64,000 bases of DNA from Pomphorhynchus laevis. Lineage: Eukaryota; Acanthocephala; Palaeacanthocephala; Echinorhynchida; Pomphorhynchidae. Positions 10,606 to 21,642 of the stretch are shown one piece after another. Each line of letters begins with the position of its first letter. Position 1 is the stretch's first letter. The stretch is from contig WNNJ02002372.1 in the NCBI GenBank assembly GCA_012934845.2, positions 62,001 to 126,000 of the forward strand, written 5' to 3'. The position numbers and the translations under genes are program-made. Under the pieces are notes generated by a model. It was not told the origin of the DNA and ran no database searches. It was given only the letters and a program-made list of their open reading frames with translations.

Positions 10606-10775
10606 CTATATATTAAATATATTTCTAATATAAAAAGTTCTCTCAAACTTTTTTTAAGTTTGAGAGATAAATTAGCATAAAATTGTTCTGAAGAAGTCCT
10701 AGTAAGTGACGAAACGTTAAAATAAATTATATTGTTTATGGTCTTTACCGCTTCACAAAATTTTACTTTGAAAAT
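10606..10775 (+). repeat. Penelope-type terminal repeat: hairpin and hammerhead-like motif
   Basis: A perfect 12-bp stem (TCTCTCAAACTT/AAGTTTGAGAGA, 10639-10667) is followed by CTGAAGAAGTCC-loop-TGACGAAACG (10688-10716) and AAATAAATTATATTG. The CTGANGA...GAAAC arrangement around a short GTC(C)/(G)GAC stem resembles a hammerhead ribozyme core, which Penelope-like elements are known to carry. There is one extra A before the stem, so activity is doubtful. Confidence 0.5.
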
Positions 10776-11293
10776 ACATGGACGAATCTATACTAGATCC
10801 CGGATCGCAGCTGTTATGCTGCTATGCAATTCTGTTATGGATGCTTAATTATCAATTGAATAGTTGCTAGGCCACACAAGGTGACTTTCGCATTTAAATG
10901 AATGAATCCTTCCTTCATGACTTCCAATTCCATACATCCTGACTACTTGCGGTACCATTGCTACATACGTTTTCGTTTTGCCGCTTTCTGCCATATATAT
11001 TAATATTAAAAATATATATTAATATTAAAAATATATATTAATACTTAATATATATTAAATATTATAAATTGTTATTGCGAAAAATCGCTTGCAACTGTGG
11101 TCCAGGAGCCAAAGCTGGCTACGATTGATTTTTAATCCATATTTGCTGCTAAATAACTGGACTTCGATCATCAGCTCCATCAGTCTAATGTATCACTCCG
11201 AGACGTTCCTAACCACCCAGCAGTCATCGTCAGTCGGATGAAGTGGTTAGGGTACGTTTCGACTGCTTTTGTGATAACTATAAAGACACCAGC

Positions 11294-11296
<3 letters not shown>

Positions 11297-11374
<78 letters not shown>
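11297..11374. repeat. (AT)n microsatellite
   Basis: About 39 uninterrupted TA dinucleotides. A related AT-rich tandem unit of about 18 bp (ATATATATTAATATTAAA) occurs at 10993-11050. An open frame that reads Tyr-Ile repeats through this tract is an artefact of the dinucleotide. Confidence 0.98.
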
Positions 11375-11378
<4 letters not shown>

Positions 11379-11500
11379 GAGTAAAATTTTGTGAACCGGT
11401 AAAGACCAAAAACAATATAATTTATTTTAACGTTTCGTCCCTTACTAGGACTTCTTCAGAACAATTGTATGCTAATTTATCTCTCAAATTTTTTAGGTAA
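11375..11500 (-). repeat. Penelope-type terminal repeat, inverted copy
   Basis: Reverse complement of the 10660-10775 unit. The hammerhead-like segment is at 11459-11431, with a perfect GTCC/GGAC stem, followed by the same AAATAAATTATATTG stretch and a TTTACCGGTTCACAAAATTT tail. It abuts the (AT)n tract. The partner hairpin is only partly kept. Confidence 0.6.
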
Positions 11501-11509
11501 AAAATGCGA

Positions 11510-12430
11510 TTTCAGAAATTCATTACATTGAAGGTTCCGCATACTGAAGAATTTCTGGATGATTGTCCTAGTAGGTAAGGCGTAGACCCACCGATCGAAA
11601 GAAACTAGATTCAAATCTGAAAGTGCAAATAAGCTTTATTAGGAAACTACAGTTGTAAACATTTGAATAATACATGAATATATAATATATGAATAGCGAT
11701 TATATAATAATGATTATATAACAATAAATTATCTTCGAAACATGAAAAGAAAATGTATTTGAAACGTGATTTTGGTGTTAAACAAAAAAATTAATGAATT
11801 ATTAAAGTAAAAAACATTTTTTTTAAATTAACGAATTATTAAAGTAAAAAACAAGTGTTAAACAAAATTATTCTTCCATTTTAAACTACTTTCTTGCATA
11901 GCTTTCGCAGTGAAGCATTGCTACACAATGCGAAATCTTTACCATTGCGCTTAATTGAATATTTTAGCATTTAAATTTCTATATCTGCATACGCCGAAAA
12001 GCATATTCAAGTGGCAACCATTGTAATGATTCAATTGCAAATTCGTCATATGCTCTGCAATTCAGTATTGTTCCGCTTCCTTGCGTTAAATGTATTAGAG
12101 ATATCTGCATTAATAACAAGAACGTTTATGCAGTGCTCATGATTTTCAACAATATGTGTTCTGCACCATCTCTGTCAACATACTTAGCCTTAATATCCCC
12201 TTCGGCAATTTATATTTATATTAAGTTGATTACATGTTTTACCCACATATTGCTCCTTGCAAATATTGCACATGCAAATATAGATCAAACTGCTTGCTTT
12301 ACAGCTAAATTACATTTAACTAAATATTTGGTCGTTATAGAGCTTTCAAATTCCCATAAATTGATCATATCCTTGTAACATAAACACATCGTTATAGCTA
12401 CTGTTGAATCCGGAAGTTGCTGTAATAATC
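11510..12430. other. AT-rich, no gene recognised
   Basis: Only short chance open frames. Direct repeats of AATTAACGAATTATTAAAGTAAAAAAC-like sequence lie near 11790-11860. Confidence 0.5.
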
Positions 12431-12433
12431 AAG

Positions 12434-13170
12434 CCAGCTAACTGAGTCTATGTATTTAATATAATTATAAAATTTAAAAAAAATAAATAATGATGATAAA
12501 TCAATAAATCCAAATTTAATGATTTTATATAGCATATCAAGTTAAAATAAAAAATTGAAATTTAAAATAAAATCAATTTTTATAAATTGACTAATAGATA
12601 ATAGACGACATATCAGAATAAGGATTAAATAAATAAGGATTAAATAAGGAGGAACTGCTATGTTTCAGGTTTCAGCCCTATTCTTCGAGCCAACATAGCA
12701 GAGCGGCCAAATACATGCTAATAACATATTTCCTCTGATAAAACTATCTACTATCTTATTCTAATACAAAGCATATTATTTATTATCCATCCATAAAAAT
12801 TTTCCGCTTATGATATTAAATTTATTTTTAATATTATTGTGTTGATTTATATATTTTATTATTTTCTGCTTGATGTTATTTTTATAGTAATCTAGTTTAA
12901 AATATGTATCTACAAAATTATTTAAATGATTTTGATGAAAACCAATATCATTACATATTGTTGCAATTCTTAAAATTTCATTATTTAATGTATTATATTT
13001 TATATTATATGGTATGCATGAATGCTCATGCAAAAATGTTTCTTGTATATTTAAACATGTCATCTTTACGATATAAATTAATAGTAGTTTTAGTTAATGT
13101 TAATTTAATGTTCATATCTAGATATACACCTTCTTTATCATCAATATTGGTTTTGTTAAGAATAAGGCAA
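12434..13170 (-). mobile_element. YIDD-RT element, 3' part (copy A)
   Basis: In minus orientation: coding C-terminus (13063-12776 and a little upstream) with HEHSCIPYNIKYNTLNNEI, then a basic NNIKQKIIKYINQ segment; then the structured motif (12745-12640); then the outer CAGCTAACTGAGTCTATGTA terminal motif (12434-12453). The same order recurs in copy B and in part in copy C, so it is the standard 3' end of this family. The catalytic RT core is missing. The copy is decayed. Confidence 0.65.
12640..12745 (-). ncRNA. Structured 3' motif, copy A (pseudoknot candidate)
   Basis: On the element strand, CTGCTATGTT and AACATAGCAG (12701-12655) form a 10-bp stem. A GGCC just before the stem can pair with GGCT inside the loop, giving an H-type pseudoknot. 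GAAACC follows the loop strand. The other copies are at 14180, 24700 and 62310. Its function is unknown; a self-cleaving ribozyme or an RT-recognition signal are possibilities. Confidence 0.45.
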
Positions 13171-13246
13171 CTTTTTTAAAGTTATTAACTTATTGTTAAA
13201 AATTAGTGATGACTAGTATTGATTGACCTCATCATAATATTTTGTT

Positions 13247-13510
13247 TATTTTGCTTTACTATTTTCTGCTTAATGTTATTTTTATAGTAACCTAGTTTAA
13301 AATATGTATCTATTAAATTATTTAAATGATTTTAAAGAAAGCCAATATCATTACATATTGTTGCAATTCTTAAAATTTCATTATTTAATGTATTATATTT
13401 TATATTATATGGTATGCATGAATGTTCATGCAAAAATATGTTTCTTGTACATTTAAATATGTCAGCTTTACGATATAAATTAATAGTTGTTTTAGTTTAT
13501 GATCATGAGC
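13247..13510 (-). mobile_element. YIDD-RT element C-terminal fragment, extra copy
   Basis: About 260 bp nearly repeat 12850-13100, including the segment that encodes the NNIKQK and HEHSCIPYNIKYNTL regions. It lacks the 3' structured motif. It may be a tandem duplication of copy A or an independent truncated copy. Confidence 0.65.
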
Positions 13511-13950
13511 TTTAAAAATAACTTGGAACTAAATCATATTATATAATATGGACTAATAACAGGTAAGTTTAAGATGTCAATTCTGAAAATTCTTAATCAA
13601 AAAGCTTATTCAAATTTCAATAACAAAGCATTTGTTGTAATAAAATTGAATAGTGGAAACAAACAGGCTGAAATCAAATACGATGTCAGTAGTCATCTAG
13701 AATATAATAGAACATAGTCAAAATGATATAATTTAAACAGCATTTTAGTTTTTCTTCAGTTTTTCCCTACCAATTGTCTATTATGAAACCCTGAAATCTC
13801 AAGGAAATACGAGTGTGGCTTTGTTAGATACATGAATTCCTGGTTTTTTCATTCCTTAAGGTTACATCATAATGAACGTTGTAGTCATAGCTCGCTGTCA
13901 TACTCGTTTTCGTTGTGTTCAAGTTTTATAGAGCTTATACGTTGAGTATG
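13510..13950. other. No gene recognised
   Basis: Mixed AT-rich sequence with no supported feature. Confidence 0.5.
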
Positions 13951-13954
13951 GAAT

Positions 13955-15650
13955 CAGATAAGCTAACTGAGTATGCGGATTTAACATTATTTATAAAATA
14001 AAATTTATATAAAATATATAAAATTGTATATAATATATCATATTGTATATAATATTGTATGTAATAAAATTTAAAATTAATTTTAAAAATATAAGTAAAT
14101 TGAAATTTAAAATAGAAGTCAATTTTTATGAATTGACTAATAAATAATAGACGTTGTATCAGAATAAGAATTAGAGGTCATCAGGAGGAACTGCTATGCT
14201 ATCAGGTTTCGGCCCCTAACTCCTCTACCCAACATAGCAGCGTGGTTAAATACATGCTAATGATGCATTTCCTCTGATAAAACTATCTGGTATCTTATTC
14301 TAATACAAAGTATATTATTTATTATCCATAAATATTTGCCACTTAAGAGTTTAAATTTATTCTTTATATTATTGTGTTGATTTATATATTTTACTATTTT
14401 CTGCTTGATGTTATTTTTATAGTAACCTAGTTTAAAATATGTATCTATTAAATTATTTAAATGATTTTAAAGAAAGCTAATATCGTTACAAACTATGGCA
14501 ATTCTTAGAATTTCATTATTTAATGTATTAAACTTTATATTAAATGGTATGCAGGAATGCTCATGCAAAAATATGTCTCTTGTAAATTTAAATATGTCAT
14601 CTTTACGATATAAATTAAAAGTAGTTTTAATTGATGTTAATTTAATGTTCATATCAAGATATATACTTTCTTTATCCTTAATATTGGTTTTATTAAGAAT
14701 AAGGAACCTGGATAAATTTGTTCACTAATTGAATAAAAATTATTAGAATTAAATACACATATATCATCAATGTATCGAAACATATATTTCATATATTTAT
14801 ATAGTTTAGATTTATTTTTTAAAGAGTTATGAACAAATTCATATTCTATAAAACTTAAAAATAAGTCAGCTATAATTGGGCTACTATTACCACCCATTGG
14901 AACACCTTTTATTTGCCTGAATATAGATGCCATTACATTTAAATATTTATCAAAATATTAAAGGATTGTATTAATTCAATTTAATCCATATATTTATATT
15001 TACTTGATGGTTTAATTATTTTTAGATGGCATTATAGTTATTGTAGCATATATGTGTATATATTTTTCCGAATATAAGATTAATTAATTTTTCTAATGCT
15101 TCTTTAATATCCGCTAAATCTAGATTTGTATAAAGCGTACTAAAATCGTAAATATTTATATTTTAAAAATTTATTCCTTTTGTCTGTTCTAAAAATTCTT
15201 TTGTAGAATTAATACTGAAATATTGTTTTATGCCAGTATTAATTTCAATTACCTTGCAATATTTTTCAAAATGTGCTTTAATTACTTTAAGTATTTTATT
15301 CATATAAACAGAAAGTGGTTTTAATGTACATTTAAAAGCACTACATATGAACCTAGGTTTTATTGGATTTTTATGTAATTTTTGATTATAGTAGGTATAA
15401 TTTTATTACCTAATTCAACATTTATACCCTTTTTATCCATTATAGAACAATGACTTGTAATAATTGTTTCTAAACTCAACTCACTACGTTCATATGTTGG
15501 ATTTACATTTAAATCATTATAATTAACTTCTTTCATCAGTATATCATAATAAAGCTTTATGCATATAAAGACAAAGTTATTAATAGCTTTTTCAATAGTT
15601 GTTATTACATAGTTATCCTTTAATTTGGGATTTAATGACAAAACCCAGTT
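13955..15650 (-). mobile_element. YIDD-RT retroelement, longest copy (copy B)
   Basis: Read on minus, it contains an N-terminal open segment (15641-15360); the RT motif A as YDFSTLYTNL (about 15150); motif B as GVPMGGNSSPIIADLFLSFIE (14933-14850); motif C as FRYIDDICVFN (about 14780); a YLDMNI box and an HEHSCIPFNIK region (about 14690-14540); the 3' structured motif (14280-14180); and the terminal GCTAACTGAGTATGCG motif (about 13960). The combination (STLYTN, PMGG, YIDD, IYPG) defines an RT group common in cnidarians and some other animals that is related to Penelope-like elements. No GIY-YIG domain is attached in this copy. It is broken in several places. Confidence 0.7.
14180..14290 (-). 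ncRNA. Structured 3' motif, copy B
   Basis: The stem strands are CTGCTATGTT (14240-14231) and AGCATAGCAG (14200-14191), with one mismatch. The loop has the conserved AGGGGCCGAAACC. The pre-stem strand is AACCAC, so the proposed pseudoknot pairing is weak in this copy. Confidence 0.45.
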
Positions 15651-15654
15651 TCTT

Positions 15655-16245
15655 AATCAACAATTTTATTAAATTGTTCCTTTTGTCATGCACCATATGA
15701 AGCGATTGAATAATTGCAGGTAGCCTGCCGCCTACAGACTTCAACTTTTCGAATTTGAATAGCATTCACTAACAAGCACATCACCATTATCACAGTTATT
15801 GACATTAACTCGGATCGACAACAAATCACATCGATTTTATTTACGATCGGTTCGAAATCGTATTTATCTGCCTCATAGTATAATCACACGAAAAATACCT
15901 CCTTTGCAAGGTTACACAATATTAATTCGAACATTTCTACAGTTGAACATATTTTCCTAGCTCTTATGCCTTCATGTTTAATTAGTAGTCATCTATAAAT
16001 TTCTCTTAGTATGCTACGATTCAAATATGTAAAATAAGTTAATATAAAATTAGCTTGAAATATGTAAAATAAGTTACTTGTATTTTTTGCTGAATAATTT
16101 AGTGTTTTTAACTGTCCTATATATAATGTAAAACATAATATTATGTAATTATAATTTACAGATCCTACACGCCTTTTCGACAATTATAACATAATATTAT
16201 ATTTTACATAATATTATATATAAATTCAAAACTAGGGTATAGTAG
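15655..16245. other. No gene recognised
   Basis: AT-rich. A short direct repeat, AAATATGTAAAATAAGTTA, occurs near 16023 and 16058. Confidence 0.5.
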
Positions 16246-16249
16246 CTCA

Positions 16250-16322
16250 AATAACCCCATTAATAATGTATATATATTTATATTATAAATATAAATACAT
16301 ATACAGTATTAATGGGGCTATA
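16250..16322. repeat. AT-rich long hairpin
   Basis: ATAACCCCATTAATA at 16251-16265 is answered by TATTAATGGGGCTAT near 16308-16322. The intervening sequence is itself nearly palindromic. It could be a small MITE or a fold-back insertion. Confidence 0.6.
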
Positions 16323-16752
16323 TTTTACAGAGTTACAAAAAATATCTTTTCTTATAGAAATTATGAACATTAAAATAGCAGCATTCTTGTAGATGAGTGG
16401 CTATATGGGGTCAAGCCAAGATAACCTCTATGCATGACTCGATTCTATTTATCTTGACTCAAAACATATTACTTCTAACCTGACATATTAGTATTGTTTC
16501 GTCCGGTACCTTAGTGAAATGGTACACCCTGAAAGCTTGTACTATTATGTCTTGTTGTATTACTTTTGTTTATTATGTTCACTCTTTGCAATAGATTATT
16601 TCAATCAGTGGCATAACCCCTTACCGACTAGTATGAGCCAGAATTTCCTTAGTATACGAATTTTTTTGAAATAATGAATTTCGTTTACAGATACAATTGA
16701 ATGGGTTGCCCGCAAATGGGCCCCATATTATTACTTAGGTAACGTTTAATAA

Positions 16753-16851
16753 AAAGTAGGGGATCATTGGGCTTCGAAATCACGATTGCATAATACTCTC
16801 AGGGAGAGTCTGATGCAATCTTGATTTCGAAGCCCAATGATCCCCTACTTT
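16753..16851. repeat. Near-perfect 39-bp hairpin
   Basis: The arms 16753-16791 and 16813-16851 match over 39 nt with one mismatch. The 21-nt loop itself folds (ACTCTC/GAGAGT), extending the structure. It lies about 550 bp upstream of the GRAM-domain gene. It could be a small-RNA-type precursor, a MITE or a fold-back duplication. Confidence 0.9.
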
Positions 16852-16926
16852 AAGTCTCCTTTACATAAGACTCCTTTACTGTAAAGTCTCCTTTACATAA
16901 GACTCTTCCTGAGAGTCTTATGTATA
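16852..16926. repeat. Direct and inverted repeats next to the hairpin
   Basis: CCTTTACATAAGACTC occurs twice (about 16858 and 16890), and TACATAAGACTCT pairs with AGAGTCTTATGTA across five bases (16894-16924). This continues the fold-back structure at 16753-16851, with which it shares the ACTCT/AGAGT core. Confidence 0.8.
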
Positions 16927-17397
16927 CGAAATAAACTTTTGCCGTGAATTTCAAATATTGCCTTCCCGAGATGACCCGACGGCATAATTTCATATATTGT
17001 ATGTGATTCAGAATATTTACCTTTTATTCATAGGTGCTGTCTAGGTATAACTCTGAAAGGGAGAAGTTAATTATTTATTTGATTATTTACTCAAAATTCT
17101 TTACTTTTTTTAGATTGACATTTTCGGTTGAGAATTTACGAAAACAACTTTATTGAACATCTCTGTTCATCACGGAATCAGAAAATTGAAGTCAGTTTAC
17201 CCGTTACGCGTTACGACGCTTAAATACTTATCAACTATAGCAAAGTGTAAATCGAAAGAACAAAATACTCTGAGTACATACAAACCATTTCTCATTACTC
17301 AGTAAATGAGAAATATTTTTATTTTTATGAAATCATGATGTCATTCAAAAATTGTCACTGATTGATTTTCGTTTACCCACATATATAATTGACTAAA

Positions 17398-18297
17398 ATG
17401 CTTCAGCATCAAATTAGTGAGAAGGCAGAAATTCTGCCAACTGAACTGTTTATGCATAAAATGGATATTAAAGAAGCAAATGGAAGACAAGGGGCAAAAA
17501 TACACCGTAAAACGGAGTTTCTTCGATATTTCCCGGATCTTAATGGGTGCTATCCTGATGAGTTACTTGAAACAACGTTTCACTGTGCTTACCAAGATGA
17601 TATACTTTTGCACGGTATTCTTTACATAACAAAATACCGTATTTGCTTTAAATCTCACGTACTTGGTTGTCGAAAAATAGTTACTGTTGATTGGTCACAC
17701 ATTGCCAGTGTCAAGAAAGCCAAGATTGCACACTTATTTCCGACAGCGATTGAGATGGAAACCAAATCTGCAAATAAGTATGTATTCGCTTCATTTCTTA
17801 ATCGACAAAACGCTTACAGACAATTGATAACTCATTATTCTGAATGCAGACTTCCTTTAATATCCTCCATTGCCACGTTTGGTATTTTAAATTCTGAGAT
17901 CGGGCGTAATGGCCAGGAGTCCACCTTGACCAACAGAAATAACGCAAACAAATGCTTGAATTTAAGTCTCTCGGATGATATTAAAAAGGTATACGTGCAA
18001 ATGGAGAATTCAAACAAAGGCAGTAATTGGCCCTACCTGAAAAACTGGATTAATTTCTTCGTTTCGTTTATTTTATCTTTGATAAGCAAATACTGCCAAT
18101 TTATTCAAACTTGCTTAATGGTTTTGCTTATTAGTTTCATCGTCATTCGTCTCCTTGTTATGTACCAGAATGTTAAAAACGTTGAACTAAAACTGGGAAG
18201 GATGAGCAAGATATTTGCTAACGAAATAAGTAAAAGCACTGAAAAAATTTATCCGTCCTTAACGTCGAGAGAGCACCTCAATAAGATAATCAATTAG
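17398..18297 (+). CDS. GRAM-domain membrane protein, GRAMD2-like
   Basis: A single open exon of 299 codons from ATG 17398. An in-frame TTG at 17389 is not needed. Residues 38-150 are a GRAM domain: FLRYFPDL, then FHCAYQDDILLHGILYITKYR, CFKSH, and a FPTAIEMETKS...YVFASF...AYRQL end. GRAM folds are PH-like and bind phosphoinositides. A hydrophobic stretch at 218-232 and a strong membrane segment at about 238-255 follow, then a short coiled-coil-like tail. There is no VASt sterol-transfer domain. This architecture and length match GRAMD2A/GRAMD2B, which are tail-anchored in the ER and act at ER-plasma membrane contacts. GRAMD1 can be excluded by the missing VASt domain. The gene is intact and intronless in its coding part. 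Confidence 0.75.
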   Translation: MLQHQISEKAEILPTELFMHKMDIKEANGRQGAKIHRKTEFLRYFPDLNGCYPDELLETTFHCAYQDDILLHGILYITKYRICFKSHVLGCRKIVTVDWSHIASVKKAKIAHLFPTAIEMETKSANKYVFASFLNRQNAYRQLITHYSECRLPLISSIATFGILNSEIGRNGQESTLTNRNNANKCLNLSLSDDIKKVYVQMENSNKGSNWPYLKNWINFFVSFILSLISKYCQFIQTCLMVLLISFIVIRLLVMYQNVKNVELKLGRMSKIFANEISKSTEKIYPSLTSREHLNKIIN

Positions 18298-18299
18298 AT

Positions 18300-19405
18300 C
18301 ATTATCTGCAAGTTTGATCATTTCACGATTATTTAATGAGTTTCACTAAACATGTATTTTTGACCCATAAAGTTTTAGCATTTTCAATAATTTTAACTAA
18401 TTTGTTATTTATAAGTTAATTGTACAATCACAAAATGTAAAAAATACATTAGACTACTTGCATCTCAAAAACTGTTGTCAGTAGACCTCGGAATCTACAT
18501 TGTAACGTCCAAATCCACTAAATTATAATTTAGTACACTTTTATATCTACATTGTCAACTCGCTTTTTATATTACTCATTATAACATGTGAATTGTAGCA
18601 ATTGACGTTAGTCAATTCCTGACAATATATTTAAAGGAAGATCGACAAACAACTTTTTTAAGATGGTATTGATTTATTATAAGTTAATTTCATAGAAATA
18701 CATGGATACGATATTAATAAATACGGTTGAGACCAATTATAAGATCTGACCGATTTCTTAAAAGTTATTATGTCATACAAATACTAATACGAGAATATCG
18801 TTGATTTTCTATTGAATCAAAAATATATTCGTAGGAATCACGGATATCGATTGAAATGATTTATAACACGTCCCTTGAAGTCACAAACACATATTTAAGG
18901 CACTTGTCGTATACACAAATCGCTTGTCATAATTGTTTGGAAGTCTCTAGGCAAACGGAATGCCGACCCCGGAAACATTACATCCTTCAAGTATTATGGT
19001 CGTCTCTGTATTGTGACAGATTCCATCTTGACTGACAGCTATGATTTACAATTATATAAAAGTCAATTATGACTGCGAAATTTTTTATTTATGTTGCACT
19101 GTTTCGTTGTTTTGCAAATGGCCTCCGATGTTTTGCAAATGGTCATTTGCAAATGTCTAATTTGGCAAATAATAGAACTGTGAGTTACTTTAATTATTAG
19201 GGATTCGTAATAACGTCAACTCTGGTAATGTAAATCATTACATTACGATATTTCTCTTTTTAAATAAACTGCAGTTCTATTATTAAGACAAAACGACGAA
19301 GCCATAAATCAAAAATACGAAATTCATATAAAAAATAACTGATCGATTCATTTTTTAAATTTGGAATTTAAGAGCAAGTTCAATAAACACTAATTTATTT
19401 CTTTT
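18300..19405. other. Intergenic, no gene recognised
   Basis: AT-rich. A small cluster of TTTGCAAATGG phrases lies at 19110-19170. Nothing else stands out. Confidence 0.5.
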
Positions 19406-19411
19406 TATATT

Positions 19412-20210
19412 TCACTCGAAAGAAATAAAAATAGCGTTTTGTCGATTGAGCCCCACCGCACCGAGGGTTATCAGAATTATATTCTGTAGCTTTCTATGTG
19501 AAATTTCATTTTTCACATCAATCAATTTTATAATGTCCGCATCATTCAACCGATGAGTGAATGCTTGTGCAAAGGAGGCAGAAGCTATAGATGGCTTCGA
19601 AAAACGTTTTCTATAGTATTTGAAAACTCCACATTTCTTGCCCCAGGCAGGATGACCCCGCCCGCAGTTAGGGCAGGATGGGAGGGGGCACACAACGTAC
19701 GTCGGACAGTAAGGCGGGGCAAATAGTGGAACCGCATACCCCACAGTTAGGGGTCCCACTGTAGCTGGAGGCCCAATGCCCCCATTTGTGACACCGACTG
19801 CAGCGGGGGAAAGTGAATTCATCACTTTCAATTAACTGAAACCTGGGGTTAAGACCCATAAACGTGTTGTTATTTGACTTGTCAAGTGTTTCTGTCCTAT
19901 CTATAGGGGCGGAGCAAAATCCGACGGGGATAGGTACCCCATCCTTTCCTTTCAATAGTCTAAAGTTACTGACGTTAAAAAAGGAACAGAGATTTTCGAG
20001 GTATCCATCGTCAACCCAACAGGGGAGGTTCGTTACTTTCAAGGTAGATAAGATCGGTTTCTCAGTAATTTCACCAAAGTTAGCCAAATACGATCTGAAA
20101 AACCCAGTATACTCCTTTGCCAGGTCCGCCATAGCAAAGAAGATTTTGATTTCGGAATATAGAAACTTAGCGTTATTGAATATTATACTCGAGGGATAAT
20201 TTGCACAGAA
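19412..20210 (-). mobile_element. Jockey-like LINE ORF1 (gag with CCHC knuckles)
   Basis: Minus-strand ORF1 remnant in two overlapping frames (20132-19668 and 19831-19412). The N-terminal part has LKVTNLPCWVDD and VPIPVGFCSAPIDR. The C-terminal part has zinc knuckles CSRCHKWGHWASSYSG and CPNCGRGHPAWGKKC, then a basic FKYYRKRF tail. This is the nucleic-acid-binding gag-type protein of Jockey-like LINEs. At least one frame change lies between the two knuckle regions. No ORF2 follows in the right place. A related ORF1 is at 38.3-39.4 kb. Confidence 0.75.
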
Positions 20211-20489
20211 AGTCCTTAGAAATTTATCGAATAGATAGATATTGTCGTTGTATCGGAAGTTTAGGCTTAATAATTATGAGATTATTTTATTTGGGTATGG
20301 GGGAAGCATATCCCCACCACCAGACAAAGTAGAAACGTTACTGACCTTCGTGTTGTGTTAAATTTTATCTAGAAAAACCTGTTTTAATCCTTCTTTAACA
20401 GGAATTTCGACGAAATTCGTTGAACTGCACAGCATATAATTCTTTTTAAGCTCCACACTTACTGTTTTCGACATAAATAAATAAAGACC

Positions 20490-20975
20490 ATGAGTTTACG
20501 AAATTTCATATATGGAAAATTCACACAAAGTTTCAAATACGCGAAACTCCATACACAGAAATTTGATATACACGGATATTCAAATGATGTAATATGTAGA
20601 TTTTGATCTCAAATAATCTATGTATAGTGCTAATACTATATATTTTGTAATCAAATTAGTTTAAATTATATAACCAAAACCACAGAAATTTTAAAACTAA
20701 AATAAATTACATATGTTATGTTTTATGTTTAAAAAAATGTTTGAATATCCGTGTATAATTTTTCGTTTATTAAATTTCCCAATGTATGATTTTTCATATA
20801 TCAAATTTCTGTCTGAAGTTTCGAGTATAAACATAAAACTTCAAAAACATTAAGTTTTATATACGCGAAACTATATGAATGTCCGTGTATATCAAATTTC
20901 TGTGTATGAAGTTTCGCGTATTTGAAACTTTATGTGTGAATTTTCCATATATGAATTTGTCATATATGAAATTTC
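20490..20975. repeat. Inverted repeat element, about 480 bp
   Basis: The arm at about 20495-20585 (CATATATGGAAAATTCACAC...GAAATTTGATATACACGGA) is repeated in reverse complement at about 20880-20960. The middle is AT-rich. A third partial copy of the outer edge lies at 21180-21235. It is a non-coding fold-back element, possibly MITE-like. Confidence 0.75.
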
Positions 20976-20984
20976 GAGCTTCCA

Positions 20985-21180
20985 TGTTCAACATATGTAA
21001 AAATTCGTGAAAGTAAGTAAGATACTTCCTATCTTCCATTGAGTAAGATACTCCAGATATATTATTCGATGTGTAAAGACTGGGAGGAATTGATTATTCA
21101 AAATAGAAGAGAGAGAAAAGATTTTTAGTCTCTTAAGTTTCTTTTTGGTGAAAGATGCGCCATGAAAGACTACCATCTTT
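20985..21180 (-). mobile_element. Jockey-like LINE RT fragment
   Basis: The minus strand reads VVFHGASFTKKKLKRLKIFSL, matching VVVFHSAPSTKKKLKRL after the YADDT box in the Jockey-like copies at 36.2 and 40.85 kb. It is about 190 bp long and lies between two copies of the ATATATGAAATTTCGWGCTTCCA edge, suggesting insertion into the fold-back element. Confidence 0.7.
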
Positions 21181-21239
21181 CATGCATGAATTTTTCATAT
21201 ATTAATTTTTATATATGAAATTTCGTGCTTCCAACGCTG

Positions 21240-21640
21240 GATATCCATATCACAATTAAATTATGTTAAAAAAATTATGAAAAAATTATGTTATGTCTCT
21301 ATAATTGGTCTGGAGATGCTCGATAGCCGTTCATCTGACGTAGAAAATATAAACACGTGTTAAAGTTCGTGCAATATTATGTGAACATGAGAACGCCATC
21401 CTATATTTGATTCAACAGTGACATCAAAATTTTTTATTCCTTTTAAACGTTTTATAAATGATAATTATAAGAAGTTTAATTAAATTATGTACTGATAAAT
21501 TACTAATTGTTAGAAAATTTCCGATAAATTACAATTAGCTTTAAAGTTACAAAAGCTTCGATGTTATATTAACAGTCTTTCACGTCTATTACAAAAGAGA
21601 AAACTCAAAAAGCGGTGATTTGAAAACAGTTAGAGGCTGA
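21240..21640. other. Intergenic, no gene recognised
   Basis: AT-rich spacer downstream of VPS54. Confidence 0.5.
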
Positions 21641-21642
21641 TT

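Noticed and set aside
11243-11500. ORF with a long Tyr-Ile run
   Set aside because: Read-through of the (AT)n microsatellite.
12133-12378. 81-codon plus ORF
   Set aside because: AT-rich chance frame with no motif and no neighbours suggesting a gene.
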